From contig JABDHK010000011.1 in assembly GCA_012972835.1 (NCBI GenBank), positions 87,784-151,783 of the forward strand: DNA of 64,000 bases. Reading direction: 5' to 3'. Position numbers and translations under genes: made by a program. Source of the stretch: Chlorobiaceae bacterium. Lineage in GTDB: Bacteria > Bacteroidota > Chlorobiia > Chlorobiales > Chlorobiaceae. The first letter of the stretch is position 1, and every line of letters begins with the position of its first letter. The notes under the pieces were generated by a model, which saw only the letters and a program-made list of their open reading frames with translations, ran no database searches and was not told the origin of the DNA. Positions 56,006-64,000 of this stretch are shown piece after piece.

Positions 56006-56189
56006 GGGATAACGCCAGATAAATTCTCTACATAAATAATGTATATTCTTCAATATAATATAACGATCACAATACGCCGAGAAAGCTTTATTTTACCGCT
56101 TTGCCAGCTATAAAACATAGATAAAATGTAAACTTATATTGGCTGCTTACTGTTTATGCATAACAAAAAAAATTAGGTCATTACAACTC

Positions 56190-59100
56190 ATGGAACCAGA
56201 ACCCAAGCCTCGCGAAGAGAGTGGTGAGACGAAGGAATATCAGCCGCCTGAACCTGAAAAGCTTGCTCAAGGCGGTGAAATAAGTTTTCCTATTATCGGT
56301 ATCGGTGCTTCAGCCGGAGGACTTGAAGCGTTGGAGTTTTTTTTAAAAAATGTACCTCCATTATCAGGCATGGCATTTATCATTGTTCAGCATCTTGACC
56401 CAACGCATAAGGGGATTATGGCTGAACTGCTCCAACGAACGGCCGCTATGCCAGTAAGTCAGATTACGGATGGCACTGTTGTTAAAAGTAATAATGTTTA
56501 TATCATCCCCCCCAACAAAGAGCTTACTCTCTTTCACGGTGTATTGCGGTTGTTTGACCCTGTCAAGCCACGGGGACTGCGCCTGCCGATTGATTTTTTT
56601 TTCCGATCTCTGGCTGATGACCTTGGGGAGCTCAGTATCGGGGTCATTCTTTCTGGCATGGGTTCAGATGGCATGCTTGGTTTAAGAGCTATCAAGGAGG
56701 TTGGCGGCGGCGCGTTTGTTCAGGATCCATTAACGAGCAAGTTTGACGGTATGCCTCGCAGTGCCATTAATGCAGGCCTGGCCGATGTGGTTGCTCCCGT
56801 AGAGCAGCTGCCTGGAAAAATCATTGACTTTTTTCACCATCGGCCTCACCTGGGCAGATATTCCGAAATTGTTCTGGAAAACAAAACTCAGAGTGCTTTT
56901 GAAAAGATCATGCTCATTCTGCGACACCAGACCGGTAATGACTTCTCTCTTTACAAAAAAAGTACCATGTACCGCCGTATTGAACGACGAATGGGTATTC
57001 ACAACATTGAGCGAATCAATGACTATGTCCGGTTTCTGCAGGACAACACTACCGAATCGGATTTGCTGTTTAATGAGCTGCTCATCGGAGTAACAAGTTT
57101 TTTCCGTGATCCTTCCTCATGGGAGAAGTTGAAGAGCGATGCAATTCCCCTTCTGCTTGCATCACGACCTGAGGGTGGTTTAGTGCGGGCATGGTCAGCC
57201 GGTTGTTCGACCGGTGAGGAAGCCTACTCCCTTGCCATGGTGTTCATGGAGGAGTTAGAGAAATTAAAGCTAAAACAAAATTATACAATCCAGATTTTTG
57301 CAACTGATATTGATAAACATGCCATTGATATTGCCCGTGAAGGATCCTACCCCCAGAATATTGTCGCTGATGTTTCTGAAGAGCGGCTACTGCGCTTTTT
57401 TTCGAAGAGTCCAGATGGGGGATATCGTGTCAATAAGAATATCAGGGAAAAGATTGTTTTTGCGCATCAAAACCTTATAAAGGATCCTCCTTTCACCATG
57501 CTCGATATCCTTATTTGTCGCAATTTAATGATTTACCTTGAACCTGAACTTCAAAAAAGGCTTGTGCCTTTATTTCATTACAGTTTGAATCCCAAAGGCT
57601 ATCTCTTTCTGGGCAGTGCGGAAAATATGTTTGGCAATACTGAATTATTTACTCAGACCGAAGGATCATCACATATTTTTAAACGCTTGCCCAACAACAT
57701 AACAAATAAATTTTTCGATTTTGCTGAAACCTTTACCGGTTCTTTTTCAGGCAGTTATCCCAAAAAATATACTGAAACACCAAAAGATTCTCATGAAAGC
57801 ATATCGCATTTTGCTGATCGCCTGATTCTGACGAACTATGCTCCGACCTCTGTTCTCACATCCCGCCAGGGTGACATTGTTTATATCAACGGTCGAACCG
57901 GCAATTATCTGGAACCGATATCAGGAAAGGCCAACTGGAATATTTTTGCCATGGTTCGTGAAGGGCTCAAATACCCATTGAGTCACACTTTTGAAAATGC
58001 AGTGCGAACACAAAAAAAGGCCACAGTCAAGGATGTCGTGATTACTGATAATGGTAAGTCGTTGATGGTCGATTTGACGGTTGAACCTGTCATAAAACCT
58101 GATCAGCTGGCGGGCATGTTTCTTTTAGTGTTTACAGAAAAAAGGGAGTTGAGAAAGAGAACGGTCACAGCAAAACAATTGGCAGAACAAAAGCTTTCAC
58201 CCGACAAGGCTAAGCTTGTTGAGGAGATTAATTCACTCCGGTCCGAGCTGATAGCAACTCATGAGGACATGCTGACCTCGCAGGAGGAGCTCAAGAGCAT
58301 GAATGAGGAGCTCCTGAGTTCCAATGAAGAGCTGCAAAGTACCAATGAAGAGCTGCAAAGTACCAATGAAGAGCTTTCAACAGCCAAAGAGGAGATGCAG
58401 TCGCTCAATGAGGAGTTATTGACCGTGAATCAGGAGCTGCAGGGCAAGCTTGATGAGCTTGGCCGGACAAGTGACGATATGAAAAATCTCCTGAACAGCA
58501 CGGAAATTGCTACACTGTTTCTTGATAAACAGCTTAACATCCGAAGCTTTACCAAAGCGATGACAGGCATCAGCAAGCTTATTGCGCTTGATAAAGGGCG
58601 TTCTTTTACCGATATAGCCTCGACCCTGAACTATCCGGAACTGCTTGAGGATGCGCGTGTGGTCTATGAAACGCTTGTTTTTAAGGAGAAGCAGATCAGC
58701 ACTACTGATGGGCGATGGTTTTTGGTTCGCATTATGCCCTACTGTACCCAGGAAAACCACATCAATGGTCTTGTGATCACCTTTATTGATATCTCAGTTC
58801 GAAAGAAGCTTGAACTTCAGCTTTTTGATATTGAACATCGATTTCTGGTTGTGTTTAAACAGATAAGCAAAGGGTGTTTGTTCATGAACAGGGAGAGGAT
58901 TATCAGCATGGTCAATCCAGCGGCTGAGCATTTTTTCTATTTAACACAACAGGAGATGACAGGCAAAAGCTTCAAGGAGCTGAATTTGATCATGGTTTCG
59001 GAAGATGGCGTGGAATTTACCGAAGAGACAGACCCGTTTACAAGATCGTTGAGAAGTGGAAAGGAGGTTAAGGGTGTCATAATAGGCTGTGCTTACCCCC

Positions 59101-59249
59101 ATGATAAACGATATCACTGGATTATGGTCAATACTGTGCCGCAACATTATCAAGGCGATATGAATTCAGACCTCCTTTATGTCGAGTTTGAAGAGATATC
59201 CGATCCCCGAAAAAAGGGGAACAATCAGTCAGTAAACGAGATGAAATAA
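56190..59249 (+). CDS. CheB-CheR-PAS fusion sensor protein
   Basis: 1019 residues. CheB methylesterase domain: Ser41 in IGIGASAGGLEAL, His68 in VQHLDPTHKG and Asp160 in LSGMGSDGMLGL, a full catalytic triad. CheR methyltransferase domain follows: WSAGCSTGEEAYSLAM, FATDIDKHAIDIAREGSY, DILICRNLMIYLEP. Then a coiled coil (about 690-770, repeats of SNEELQSTNEELQ) and two PAS domains. No CheA, CheW or MCP gene is adjacent; such fusions in other bacteria serve in sensing. The gene is followed by an HD-GYP phosphodiesterase. Confidence 0.93.
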   Translation: MEPEPKPREESGETKEYQPPEPEKLAQGGEISFPIIGIGASAGGLEALEFFLKNVPPLSGMAFIIVQHLDPTHKGIMAELLQRTAAMPVSQITDGTVVKSNNVYIIPPNKELTLFHGVLRLFDPVKPRGLRLPIDFFFRSLADDLGELSIGVILSGMGSDGMLGLRAIKEVGGGAFVQDPLTSKFDGMPRSAINAGLADVVAPVEQLPGKIIDFFHHRPHLGRYSEIVLENKTQSAFEKIMLILRHQTGNDFSLYKKSTMYRRIERRMGIHNIERINDYVRFLQDNTTESDLLFNELLIGVTSFFRDPSSWEKLKSDAIPLLLASRPEGGLVRAWSAGCSTGEEAYSLAMVFMEELEKLKLKQNYTIQIFATDIDKHAIDIAREGSYPQNIVADVSEERLLRFFSKSPDGGYRVNKNIREKIVFAHQNLIKDPPFTMLDILICRNLMIYLEPELQKRLVPLFHYSLNPKGYLFLGSAENMFGNTELFTQTEGSSHIFKRLPNNITNKFFDFAETFTGSFSGSYPKKYTETPKDSHESISHFADRLILTNYAPTSVLTSRQGDIVYINGRTGNYLEPISGKANWNIFAMVREGLKYPLSHTFENAVRTQKKATVKDVVITDNGKSLMVDLTVEPVIKPDQLAGMFLLVFTEKRELRKRTVTAKQLAEQKLSPDKAKLVEEINSLRSELIATHEDMLTSQEELKSMNEELLSSNEELQSTNEELQSTNEELSTAKEEMQSLNEELLTVNQELQGKLDELGRTSDDMKNLLNSTEIATLFLDKQLNIRSFTKAMTGISKLIALDKGRSFTDIASTLNYPELLEDARVVYETLVFKEKQISTTDGRWFLVRIMPYCTQENHINGLVITFIDISVRKKLELQLFDIEHRFLVVFKQISKGCLFMNRERIISMVNPAAEHFFYLTQQEMTGKSFKELNLIMVSEDGVEFTEETDPFTRSLRSGKEVKGVIIGCAYPHDKRYHWIMVNTVPQHYQGDMNSDLLYVEFEEISDPRKKGNNQSVNEMK
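58317..58380. repeat. Short tandem repeat coding for the coiled coil
   Basis: The 21-base unit CCAATGAAGAGCTGCAAAGT(A) is repeated exactly twice and a third time with changes, encoding SNEELQST. The repeat keeps frame and heptad phase. Confidence 0.75.
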
Positions 59250-59290
59250 TCACTGCCAAAGTCGGCTACAATCAAACAGAAGAGGGCTTT

Positions 59291-60721
59291 ATGATTTCAA
59301 AAGAACTGGGCAAGCAAACGCTCGACGCTGCCATCCAATCCTCCGAGCTGCGCTATCGCAGACTTTTTGAGTGTGCACAGGATGGAATTTTGATTCTTGA
59401 CTTCAAAAGCGGCAAAATCGTTGACGCAAATCCTTATATCATCAATCTTCTGGGCTTTACGCTCAGTGATATCATTGACAAAGAGCTTTGGGAGATTGGC
59501 TTTATTGTAGACCAGGAACGTACGAAACAAGCTTATCAGGAGTTACGCTTAAGCAATTACATCCGTTACGAAGACCTGCCACTGCAGCACAAACAAGGAC
59601 ACATCATCCCCGTTGAATTTGTCTGCAATGTTTATGATGTTGGTCTTGAGAAAGTAATTCAGTGCAACATTCGTGATGTCTCCGACAAACAACGTCTGGC
59701 TGAAACACTCGCGAAGTCTGAATTACAATACAGGAAGCTTTTTGAGAATGCGCAGAACGGGATCATGATTCTGGACTACAAGAACGGAAAAATCGTCGAT
59801 ACCAATCCCTTTATTTTGAATCTGCTGGGTTTTTCTGCTCCAGAGCTTGTCGGCAAAGAGCTCTGGGAAATCGGTTTTATGCTCGACAAGGAGGTTGCCC
59901 TGCAGGCTTTTGATGAACTGAAAGAGAAAAATTATCTCCGTTACGAAAATCTCCCTTTGCGAAAAAAATACGGCCAGTCTATAGACGTAGAGTTTATCAG
60001 TAATGTCTATGAGGTCAGCGATAAAAAAGTCATACAATGCGATATTCGTGATATCTCAAGCAAAAGAGTCATCGCGCAATATAAAAATGTTCTTGCATTG
60101 AGCATGGATGATCTTGTTAACGCGTTGGTCGCCATGGTTGAGACCAGAGATCCCTATACTGCGGGTCACCAGGAGCGGGTTTCAGAACTTGCCGAAGCTA
60201 TTGCCATAGAACTGAACTACCAGCAAATTAATATGGACGGGTTGCGAATGAGCGCCATGCTGCACGATATCGGCAAATATACCATACCAGCCGAGATTTT
60301 GACCAAACCCAGAACATTGAATGATATTGAAATAGCAATGTTACGCACACACGCTTATGAAAGCTTCAAGATCCTCAAACTCATTCACTTTCCCTGGCCA
60401 GTGGCTCAAACTGTTTTGCAGCATCATGAGAGGCTTGATGGCAGCGGTTATCCTAACGGACTTAAAGGGGACAGTATCTGTGATGAGGCAAGGATCATAG
60501 CGGTCGCCGATACGGTTGAGGCTCTTACCAGTCCGAGACCTTACCGTCCGGCAGTAGGTCTGGATATTGCACTGGCAAATATACTTGAGGCAAGTGAGCG
60601 ATTATTTGACCCACAAGTTGTTGCCATCTGCCTGAGGCTTTTCAAGGAAAAGAAATTCCAGTTCACTCCCCAAAAAGGACAGAAGACCTATACCGTTGAA
60701 AATGTCCGAGGATCGCTTTAA
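59291..60721 (+). CDS. PAS-PAS HD-GYP c-di-GMP phosphodiesterase
   Basis: 476 residues. Two consecutive PAS domains (about 15-130 and 140-265) that are close copies: FKSGKIVDANPYIINLLGF and YKNGKIVDTNPFILNLLGF. The C-terminal HD-GYP domain has HQERVSELAEAI, MLHDIGKYTIP (the HD pair) and HHERLDGSGYPNGLKG (the GYP pair), all in place for metal-dependent hydrolysis of c-di-GMP. It starts 41 bases after the CheB-CheR gene, with a GAGGG ribosome-binding site, and opposes the GGDEF cyclase at 53627. Confidence 0.94.
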   Translation: MISKELGKQTLDAAIQSSELRYRRLFECAQDGILILDFKSGKIVDANPYIINLLGFTLSDIIDKELWEIGFIVDQERTKQAYQELRLSNYIRYEDLPLQHKQGHIIPVEFVCNVYDVGLEKVIQCNIRDVSDKQRLAETLAKSELQYRKLFENAQNGIMILDYKNGKIVDTNPFILNLLGFSAPELVGKELWEIGFMLDKEVALQAFDELKEKNYLRYENLPLRKKYGQSIDVEFISNVYEVSDKKVIQCDIRDISSKRVIAQYKNVLALSMDDLVNALVAMVETRDPYTAGHQERVSELAEAIAIELNYQQINMDGLRMSAMLHDIGKYTIPAEILTKPRTLNDIEIAMLRTHAYESFKILKLIHFPWPVAQTVLQHHERLDGSGYPNGLKGDSICDEARIIAVADTVEALTSPRPYRPAVGLDIALANILEASERLFDPQVVAICLRLFKEKKFQFTPQKGQKTYTVENVRGSL

Positions 60722-60754
60722 AATCAACGCCAAAGCCAAACAAGATGAGTTATT

Positions 60755-61582
60755 TTGCTGACTGGCCTACATTGTGCCTTAAAAAAAAATCGGTGTATCT
60801 TTTTTTTCTGGACAGCTACGTTATGGTCTGTTTTTTTGCACTCAAGCCCGCTGACAGCACAGGAGTCTGCTCAAACAAGAGCATCGATTTTTGATTCATC
60901 GCCCTACGTGGAGGCTGGTTATACTGCCGACCATTTGACCAATAACGCACCAAACTGGCACTCTCAATATTTAAACCTCTTTCTACCACTCAAAGCTTAC
61001 GGGCTTTTGAATGTTCGTGCTGAAAATGTTAACCGGTTTGCCCTATCGGATCAGTCAATATCGTTTTCTTATGCCTACCCGTTTACCTTTGCAGTGATCA
61101 ATGTTGATGGAGGGTATACGGCAAATGCTGAATTTCTGGCAAAAAACTCTATTGGATTTGCCTGGAATGGCAAACTCCCTGATGGTTTCGGTTATACCAT
61201 TGGCACAACTCAAAGAAATTATTCCGATTCCTTACTTAATATATACACTTTTGGCGTAGAAAAAAATGCCGGACAGTTTCGAATTGCCTGGACCGCATCA
61301 ATCTCTACGATCGACAAGAGTCAGGCTGAATTCGCAAACAGAGCTCAGCTGCAGTGGATAAGCGAAAAGAACAATCGACTTGGCTTTACCTATTCCCAAG
61401 GCATTGAACCTTCCGTAGTATCTGTTGGTAATCTCAATACAATACAAACACAATATATACAGTTTGATAGTTTGTTCTGGATCATAAACAATGTAGGAAT
61501 AACCACTGAACTCTGGCATAGTAAGCAGGGTTACTACTATCAATACAATGGAGGGCAGCTTGGACTTCGTATTTCCTTTTAG
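60755..61582 (+). CDS. YaiO-like outer-membrane beta-barrel protein
   Basis: 275 residues with a TTG start and N-terminal signal (CIFFFWTATLWSVFL, cleavage after LTAQ). The mature part alternates hydrophobic and polar residues (YLNLFLPLKAYGLLNVR, ISFSYAYPFTFAV) and ends with the aromatic GLRISF of an outer-membrane barrel. The family (YaiO-type) is found beside polysaccharide export systems. It is the first gene before an epimerase, HEAT and glycosyltransferase set on the same strand. Confidence 0.72.
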   Translation: MLTGLHCALKKNRCIFFFWTATLWSVFLHSSPLTAQESAQTRASIFDSSPYVEAGYTADHLTNNAPNWHSQYLNLFLPLKAYGLLNVRAENVNRFALSDQSISFSYAYPFTFAVINVDGGYTANAEFLAKNSIGFAWNGKLPDGFGYTIGTTQRNYSDSLLNIYTFGVEKNAGQFRIAWTASISTIDKSQAEFANRAQLQWISEKNNRLGFTYSQGIEPSVVSVGNLNTIQTQYIQFDSLFWIINNVGITTELWHSKQGYYYQYNGGQLGLRISF

Positions 61583-61615
61583 CTGATTATACATAATTTA
61601 GATCAGGAGGGTAAC

Positions 61616-62593
61616 ATGAATATACTCATTACCGGCGGGGCGGGATTTATTGGCTCTAACCTTGCTTCTTTTTATCTGGATCGAGGCGATTCGGTCTATG
61701 TCGTTGACAATCTCTCTACTGGCACAATCAAGAATATTTTAGCCCTGCTTCATAATCCGGCCTTCCGATTTGCAGAGGCCGATATCATGATGTGGAATGA
61801 TTTGAATGATGCAGTCAACTGGGCTGATCGCATCTATCATATGGCCGCTATTGTTGGCGTAAAAAAGGTACTGGAAGATCCACGGCACGTTTTGGAAATC
61901 AACATTGAAGGTACAGAAAGGATCTTTCGGGCAGTCGCAAGAGTTCGACCAGATACACAACTCATCATTGCTTCGAGTTCGGAGGTCTATGGATTTAATA
62001 CAAACACCAGTTATTCTGAAACAGACGATATTGTTCTCCGATCAGGCGCTCGCTTACGCTGGTGTTATGCCGTCACCAAACTTGCCGACGAGTTTCTTGC
62101 CTACTCATATATGTACAAATCCGGCATCCAAGTTGTTATTGCACGTCTTTTCAACACCATCGGTCATCATCAAACAGGAAAATACGGCATGGTGGTACCT
62201 ACTTTTGTTCGCCAGGCAGTGCGTAATCTGCCAATTACGGTTTATGGCGACGGATCCCAGACCCGTTCTTTTTGTGATGTGCGCGATACAGTAACAGCCC
62301 TCGATCTCCTGGCTTCGAACCCTTTGGCTAATGGTGAAATTGTGAATGTCGGTCATGACCAGGAGATCTCCATCCTTGATCTGGCGAATCTCGTTGTGCA
62401 AAGAGCCGGCAGCAGCTCCAAGGTTCAGTTTCTCTCTTATGTGGAGGCCTATGGCATGGAAATCGATGAAATAATGCGTCGTAGACCTGTGCTCGACAAG
62501 CTTCATAACATGACTGGATTTCAGCCAAAATGGTCATTGGTGAACACCATTGATAATCTGATAACCCTGGAACGAGTGCACGATTTAACATGA
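61616..62593 (+). CDS. NAD-dependent nucleotide-sugar epimerase/dehydratase
   Basis: 325 residues. The NAD fold is ILITGGAGFIGSNLASFYLD; the catalytic SDR Ser/Tyr/Lys are in IASSSEVYGF and CYAVTKLADEF (YxxxK). It resembles GalE and UDP-glucuronate decarboxylase-type extended SDRs. A strong AGGAGGG ribosome-binding site precedes the ATG. It probably makes an activated sugar for the surface polysaccharide of this operon. The stop overlaps the next ATG (ATGA). Substrate not determined by sequence. Confidence 0.9.
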   Translation: MNILITGGAGFIGSNLASFYLDRGDSVYVVDNLSTGTIKNILALLHNPAFRFAEADIMMWNDLNDAVNWADRIYHMAAIVGVKKVLEDPRHVLEINIEGTERIFRAVARVRPDTQLIIASSSEVYGFNTNTSYSETDDIVLRSGARLRWCYAVTKLADEFLAYSYMYKSGIQVVIARLFNTIGHHQTGKYGMVVPTFVRQAVRNLPITVYGDGSQTRSFCDVRDTVTALDLLASNPLANGEIVNVGHDQEISILDLANLVVQRAGSSSKVQFLSYVEAYGMEIDEIMRRRPVLDKLHNMTGFQPKWSLVNTIDNLITLERVHDLT

Positions 62594-63678
62594 AAATTTT
62601 TCTTCTCTTTGCTTATGCCATTGTTCTGTTGACCGGCATTGTGATACTCTTGTCGATAGCTCTTGTACTTGTTAATAACCTGACGATTCGTCGCGAGGCA
62701 AAAATTCAGGAACAACGTAAAAATTTACGACTAAGTCTCTTGAGTTATGTGAAAGGAGATATCAGGTGGCCTGCCCTCAAGATAATAATTTCAGGGCAAG
62801 AGAAACTTCTTGTTGGTCTTGTTGCTCAACTTGCTGAAGAACTTGGTGAGTCTGCGCGATTAAAGTGCATTGAGCTCTTTTCGTTTAAGGAGTTGAACAA
62901 ATTAGCAAACCTGGAGCTTAAAAAACTTTCGCATTCCTTGAATTGGCGAAAGCGTCAGAGGGCAGCAACCTTTTTACCCTACATCGCCAATTCTCAGGCC
63001 AATATCCCTCCACTTGTTCATGCACTTGAAGACAAGGTGTTCATGGTTAGGTTTTCGGCTGCACACTCTCTTGCAACAATAAAGGCTATCGACACAATCA
63101 TCCCTATTCTTGAACATCTCTCCTTGCCATCCGAGTGGCCTATTGAGCGAACGATTGAGATTATCTATGAGATGGGCAGAGAGGCGATCTCTCCTCTTAT
63201 GAACTACCTCTCCCTGCCTACAGCGAAGAATGAGAGCAAGGTATTTGCCATCAGTGCGCTTGGTTTGCTGCATGTCGGCGAAGCTGTTCCCTTTATACTT
63301 ACATACCTCTGCAATCCTGATAAAGAGCTGCGCATACAGAGCGCCAAAGCACTTGGCAATATTGGAGCAACCGAAGCAACGGTTGCCCTCTGTAACTCCA
63401 TGAACGACAGTGCATGGGAGGTAAAAGCAACCTCAGCCAACGCGTTAGGCTTATTGAAAAACAAGAGTTCCATACCGATACTGCTTGGCGGCCTGCGCGA
63501 TTCAGCCTGGTGGGTTCGTTATAACTCTGCCAACGCACTGGCAGAACTCGGCAATGAGGGCATAACAGCATTGAAAGAAGCATACTCTCATGATGATAAA
63601 TTTGCACGGGAGGTCAGTCGACTTGTGCTTCAGGAGCGAAGTTTGATCAATAGTGATCAAGAACGAGTGGCATCATGA
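62590..63678 (+). CDS. HEAT-repeat protein with an N-terminal membrane anchor
   Basis: 362 residues. One hydrophobic segment (residues 5-30) and then 8-9 HEAT-like helix pairs: VRFSAAHSLATIKAID, LRIQSAKALGNIGATEA, WEVKATSANALGLLK, WWVRYNSANALAELG. It is a scaffold for protein contact, likely at the cytosolic face of the membrane with the glycosyltransferase next to it. Four-base overlaps join it to the epimerase and to the glycosyltransferase. Confidence 0.88.
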   Translation: MKIFLLFAYAIVLLTGIVILLSIALVLVNNLTIRREAKIQEQRKNLRLSLLSYVKGDIRWPALKIIISGQEKLLVGLVAQLAEELGESARLKCIELFSFKELNKLANLELKKLSHSLNWRKRQRAATFLPYIANSQANIPPLVHALEDKVFMVRFSAAHSLATIKAIDTIIPILEHLSLPSEWPIERTIEIIYEMGREAISPLMNYLSLPTAKNESKVFAISALGLLHVGEAVPFILTYLCNPDKELRIQSAKALGNIGATEATVALCNSMNDSAWEVKATSANALGLLKNKSSIPILLGGLRDSAWWVRYNSANALAELGNEGITALKEAYSHDDKFAREVSRLVLQERSLINSDQERVAS

Positions 63679-63908
63679 ATATCAATCTGATGATTGTTCT
63701 GGATATCCTGATCAGGATCATCCTTATCTACTTCATTATGATGCATGGCATCTATTTTCTGCTCATTATGCTTGGTGCTCTTGAGCAAAAAAAGTACCAC
63801 CAGGGAATTCAGTTTAGGGAATTCAAGCGAATAAGTGAGTCTCCTCTGACCACACCGGTATCTATAGTTATTTCGGCTTACAACGAAGAGAAGGTAATTG
63901 TTGACTGA
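63675..63908 (+). pseudogene. Glycosyltransferase family 2, N-terminal piece cut by an IS element
   Basis: 77 residues: one or two membrane segments (LIRIILIYFIMMHGIYFLL) and the first strand of a GT-A fold, PVSIVISAYNEEKVIVD, then a TGA. Family 2 glycosyltransferases continue for 300-400 residues after this motif. The sequence past 63905 belongs to a repeat-rich element end (63914-64000), so the gene is interrupted. The rest may lie beyond the window. It begins by overlapping the HEAT gene (ATGA). Confidence 0.82.
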
Positions 63909-64000
63909 GCACACCGGAGCATAGTGTGCCACCTCTACCGGAGTAAAGTGTGCCAGCGATTCCGGAGCAATATGTGCCACCCGTACCGGAGAATAGTGTG
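63905..64000. mobile_element. End of an IS21-like element with four 24-bp-spaced repeats
   Basis: Four copies of CCGGAGNATAGTGTGCCA-type text begin at 63914, 63938, 63962 and 63986, exactly 24 bases apart, the last cut by the window edge. Arrays of short direct repeats near the terminus are usual in IS21-family elements (transposase-binding sites). It has inserted into the glycosyltransferase gene. The transposase genes are not visible; the family assignment is inferred from the repeat layout. Confidence 0.65.

Noticed and set aside
63914..64000. Regularly spaced repeats suggestive of CRISPR
   Set aside because: The period is 24 bases with a 17-18-base conserved part and only about 6 variable bases between, too short for CRISPR spacers; fits an IS end.
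1..64000. tRNA or rRNA genes
   Set aside because: I looked for tRNA T-loop patterns and rRNA signatures and saw none, though short RNA genes could be missed by eye.

Overview
The window reads as chromosome of a phototrophic green sulfur bacterium (Chlorobi; Chlorobium/Pelodictyon type). The best single marker is a BciA-type 8-vinyl reductase of bacteriochlorophyll synthesis at 25.0 kb. A long SecA with the Bacteroidetes/Chlorobi-type insertion, moderate GC with AT-rich spacers, and a mosaic of housekeeping genes and decaying accessory genes fit the same origin. The species is inferred; no rRNA or tRNA gene was recognised.

Layout. 0-3.1 kb: an internally deleted PAS histidine kinase, two small unknown genes, a HEPN/MNT toxin-antitoxin pair and a remnant of a type III restriction subunit. 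3.2-13.4 kb: housekeeping genes (AlaC-like aminotransferase; secA-purL-nnr cluster; NmrA-like reductase; an OGG-type glycosylase). 13.4-18.5 kb: an accessory zone with a 23-bp perfect inverted repeat, a Sel1 mini-protein, an SDR, a restriction-enzyme remnant carrying a nonsense codon, an XRE regulator, a fragment of an SRAP/YedK gene, and a three-gene ATPase + HNH (Septu-like) operon with two frameshifts. 18.5-24.7 kb: membrane protein, lipA, CoA transferase/hydrolase, hybrid histidine kinase. 25-29 kb: bciA, hup, FMN reductase, a tiny secreted polyhistidine peptide, thiM. 28.8-32.5 kb: two near-identical Pal lipoproteins flank mntH-uspA, and a second polyhistidine peptide gene lies there broken by an in-frame TAA. 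32.8-38.1 kb: an AT-rich DUF4403 protein, a tripartite efflux operon (tolC-macA-macB) that has lost internal segments, and a Q/N-rich secreted repeat protein. 38.5-52.9 kb: an IHF/HU gene and a five-gene repair operon yhaO-yhaN-recC-recB-recD, with 20-34 bp palindromic elements between recC and recB and inside recB. 52.9-60.7 kb: a c-type cytochrome, a winged-helix mini-protein and three large signalling proteins (GGDEF synthase, CheB-CheR-PAS fusion, PAS-PAS-HD-GYP phosphodiesterase). 60.8-64 kb: a surface-polysaccharide type operon (YaiO-like barrel, epimerase, HEAT-repeat protein, glycosyltransferase) whose last gene is cut by the repeat-bearing end of an IS21-like element at the window edge.

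How it fits together. The signalling genes at 53-61 kb could control the polysaccharide operon through c-di-GMP. The Nramp transporter, Usp and His-rich secreted peptides suggest a metal-handling neighbourhood. Gene decay recurs: deletions, frameshifts, nonsense codons and an insertion hit defence, efflux, signalling and envelope genes, while core metabolism is intact. The most novel-looking items are the family of small secreted His-rich peptides with a shared leader and ribosome-binding region, and the palindromic elements that have entered recB in frame.
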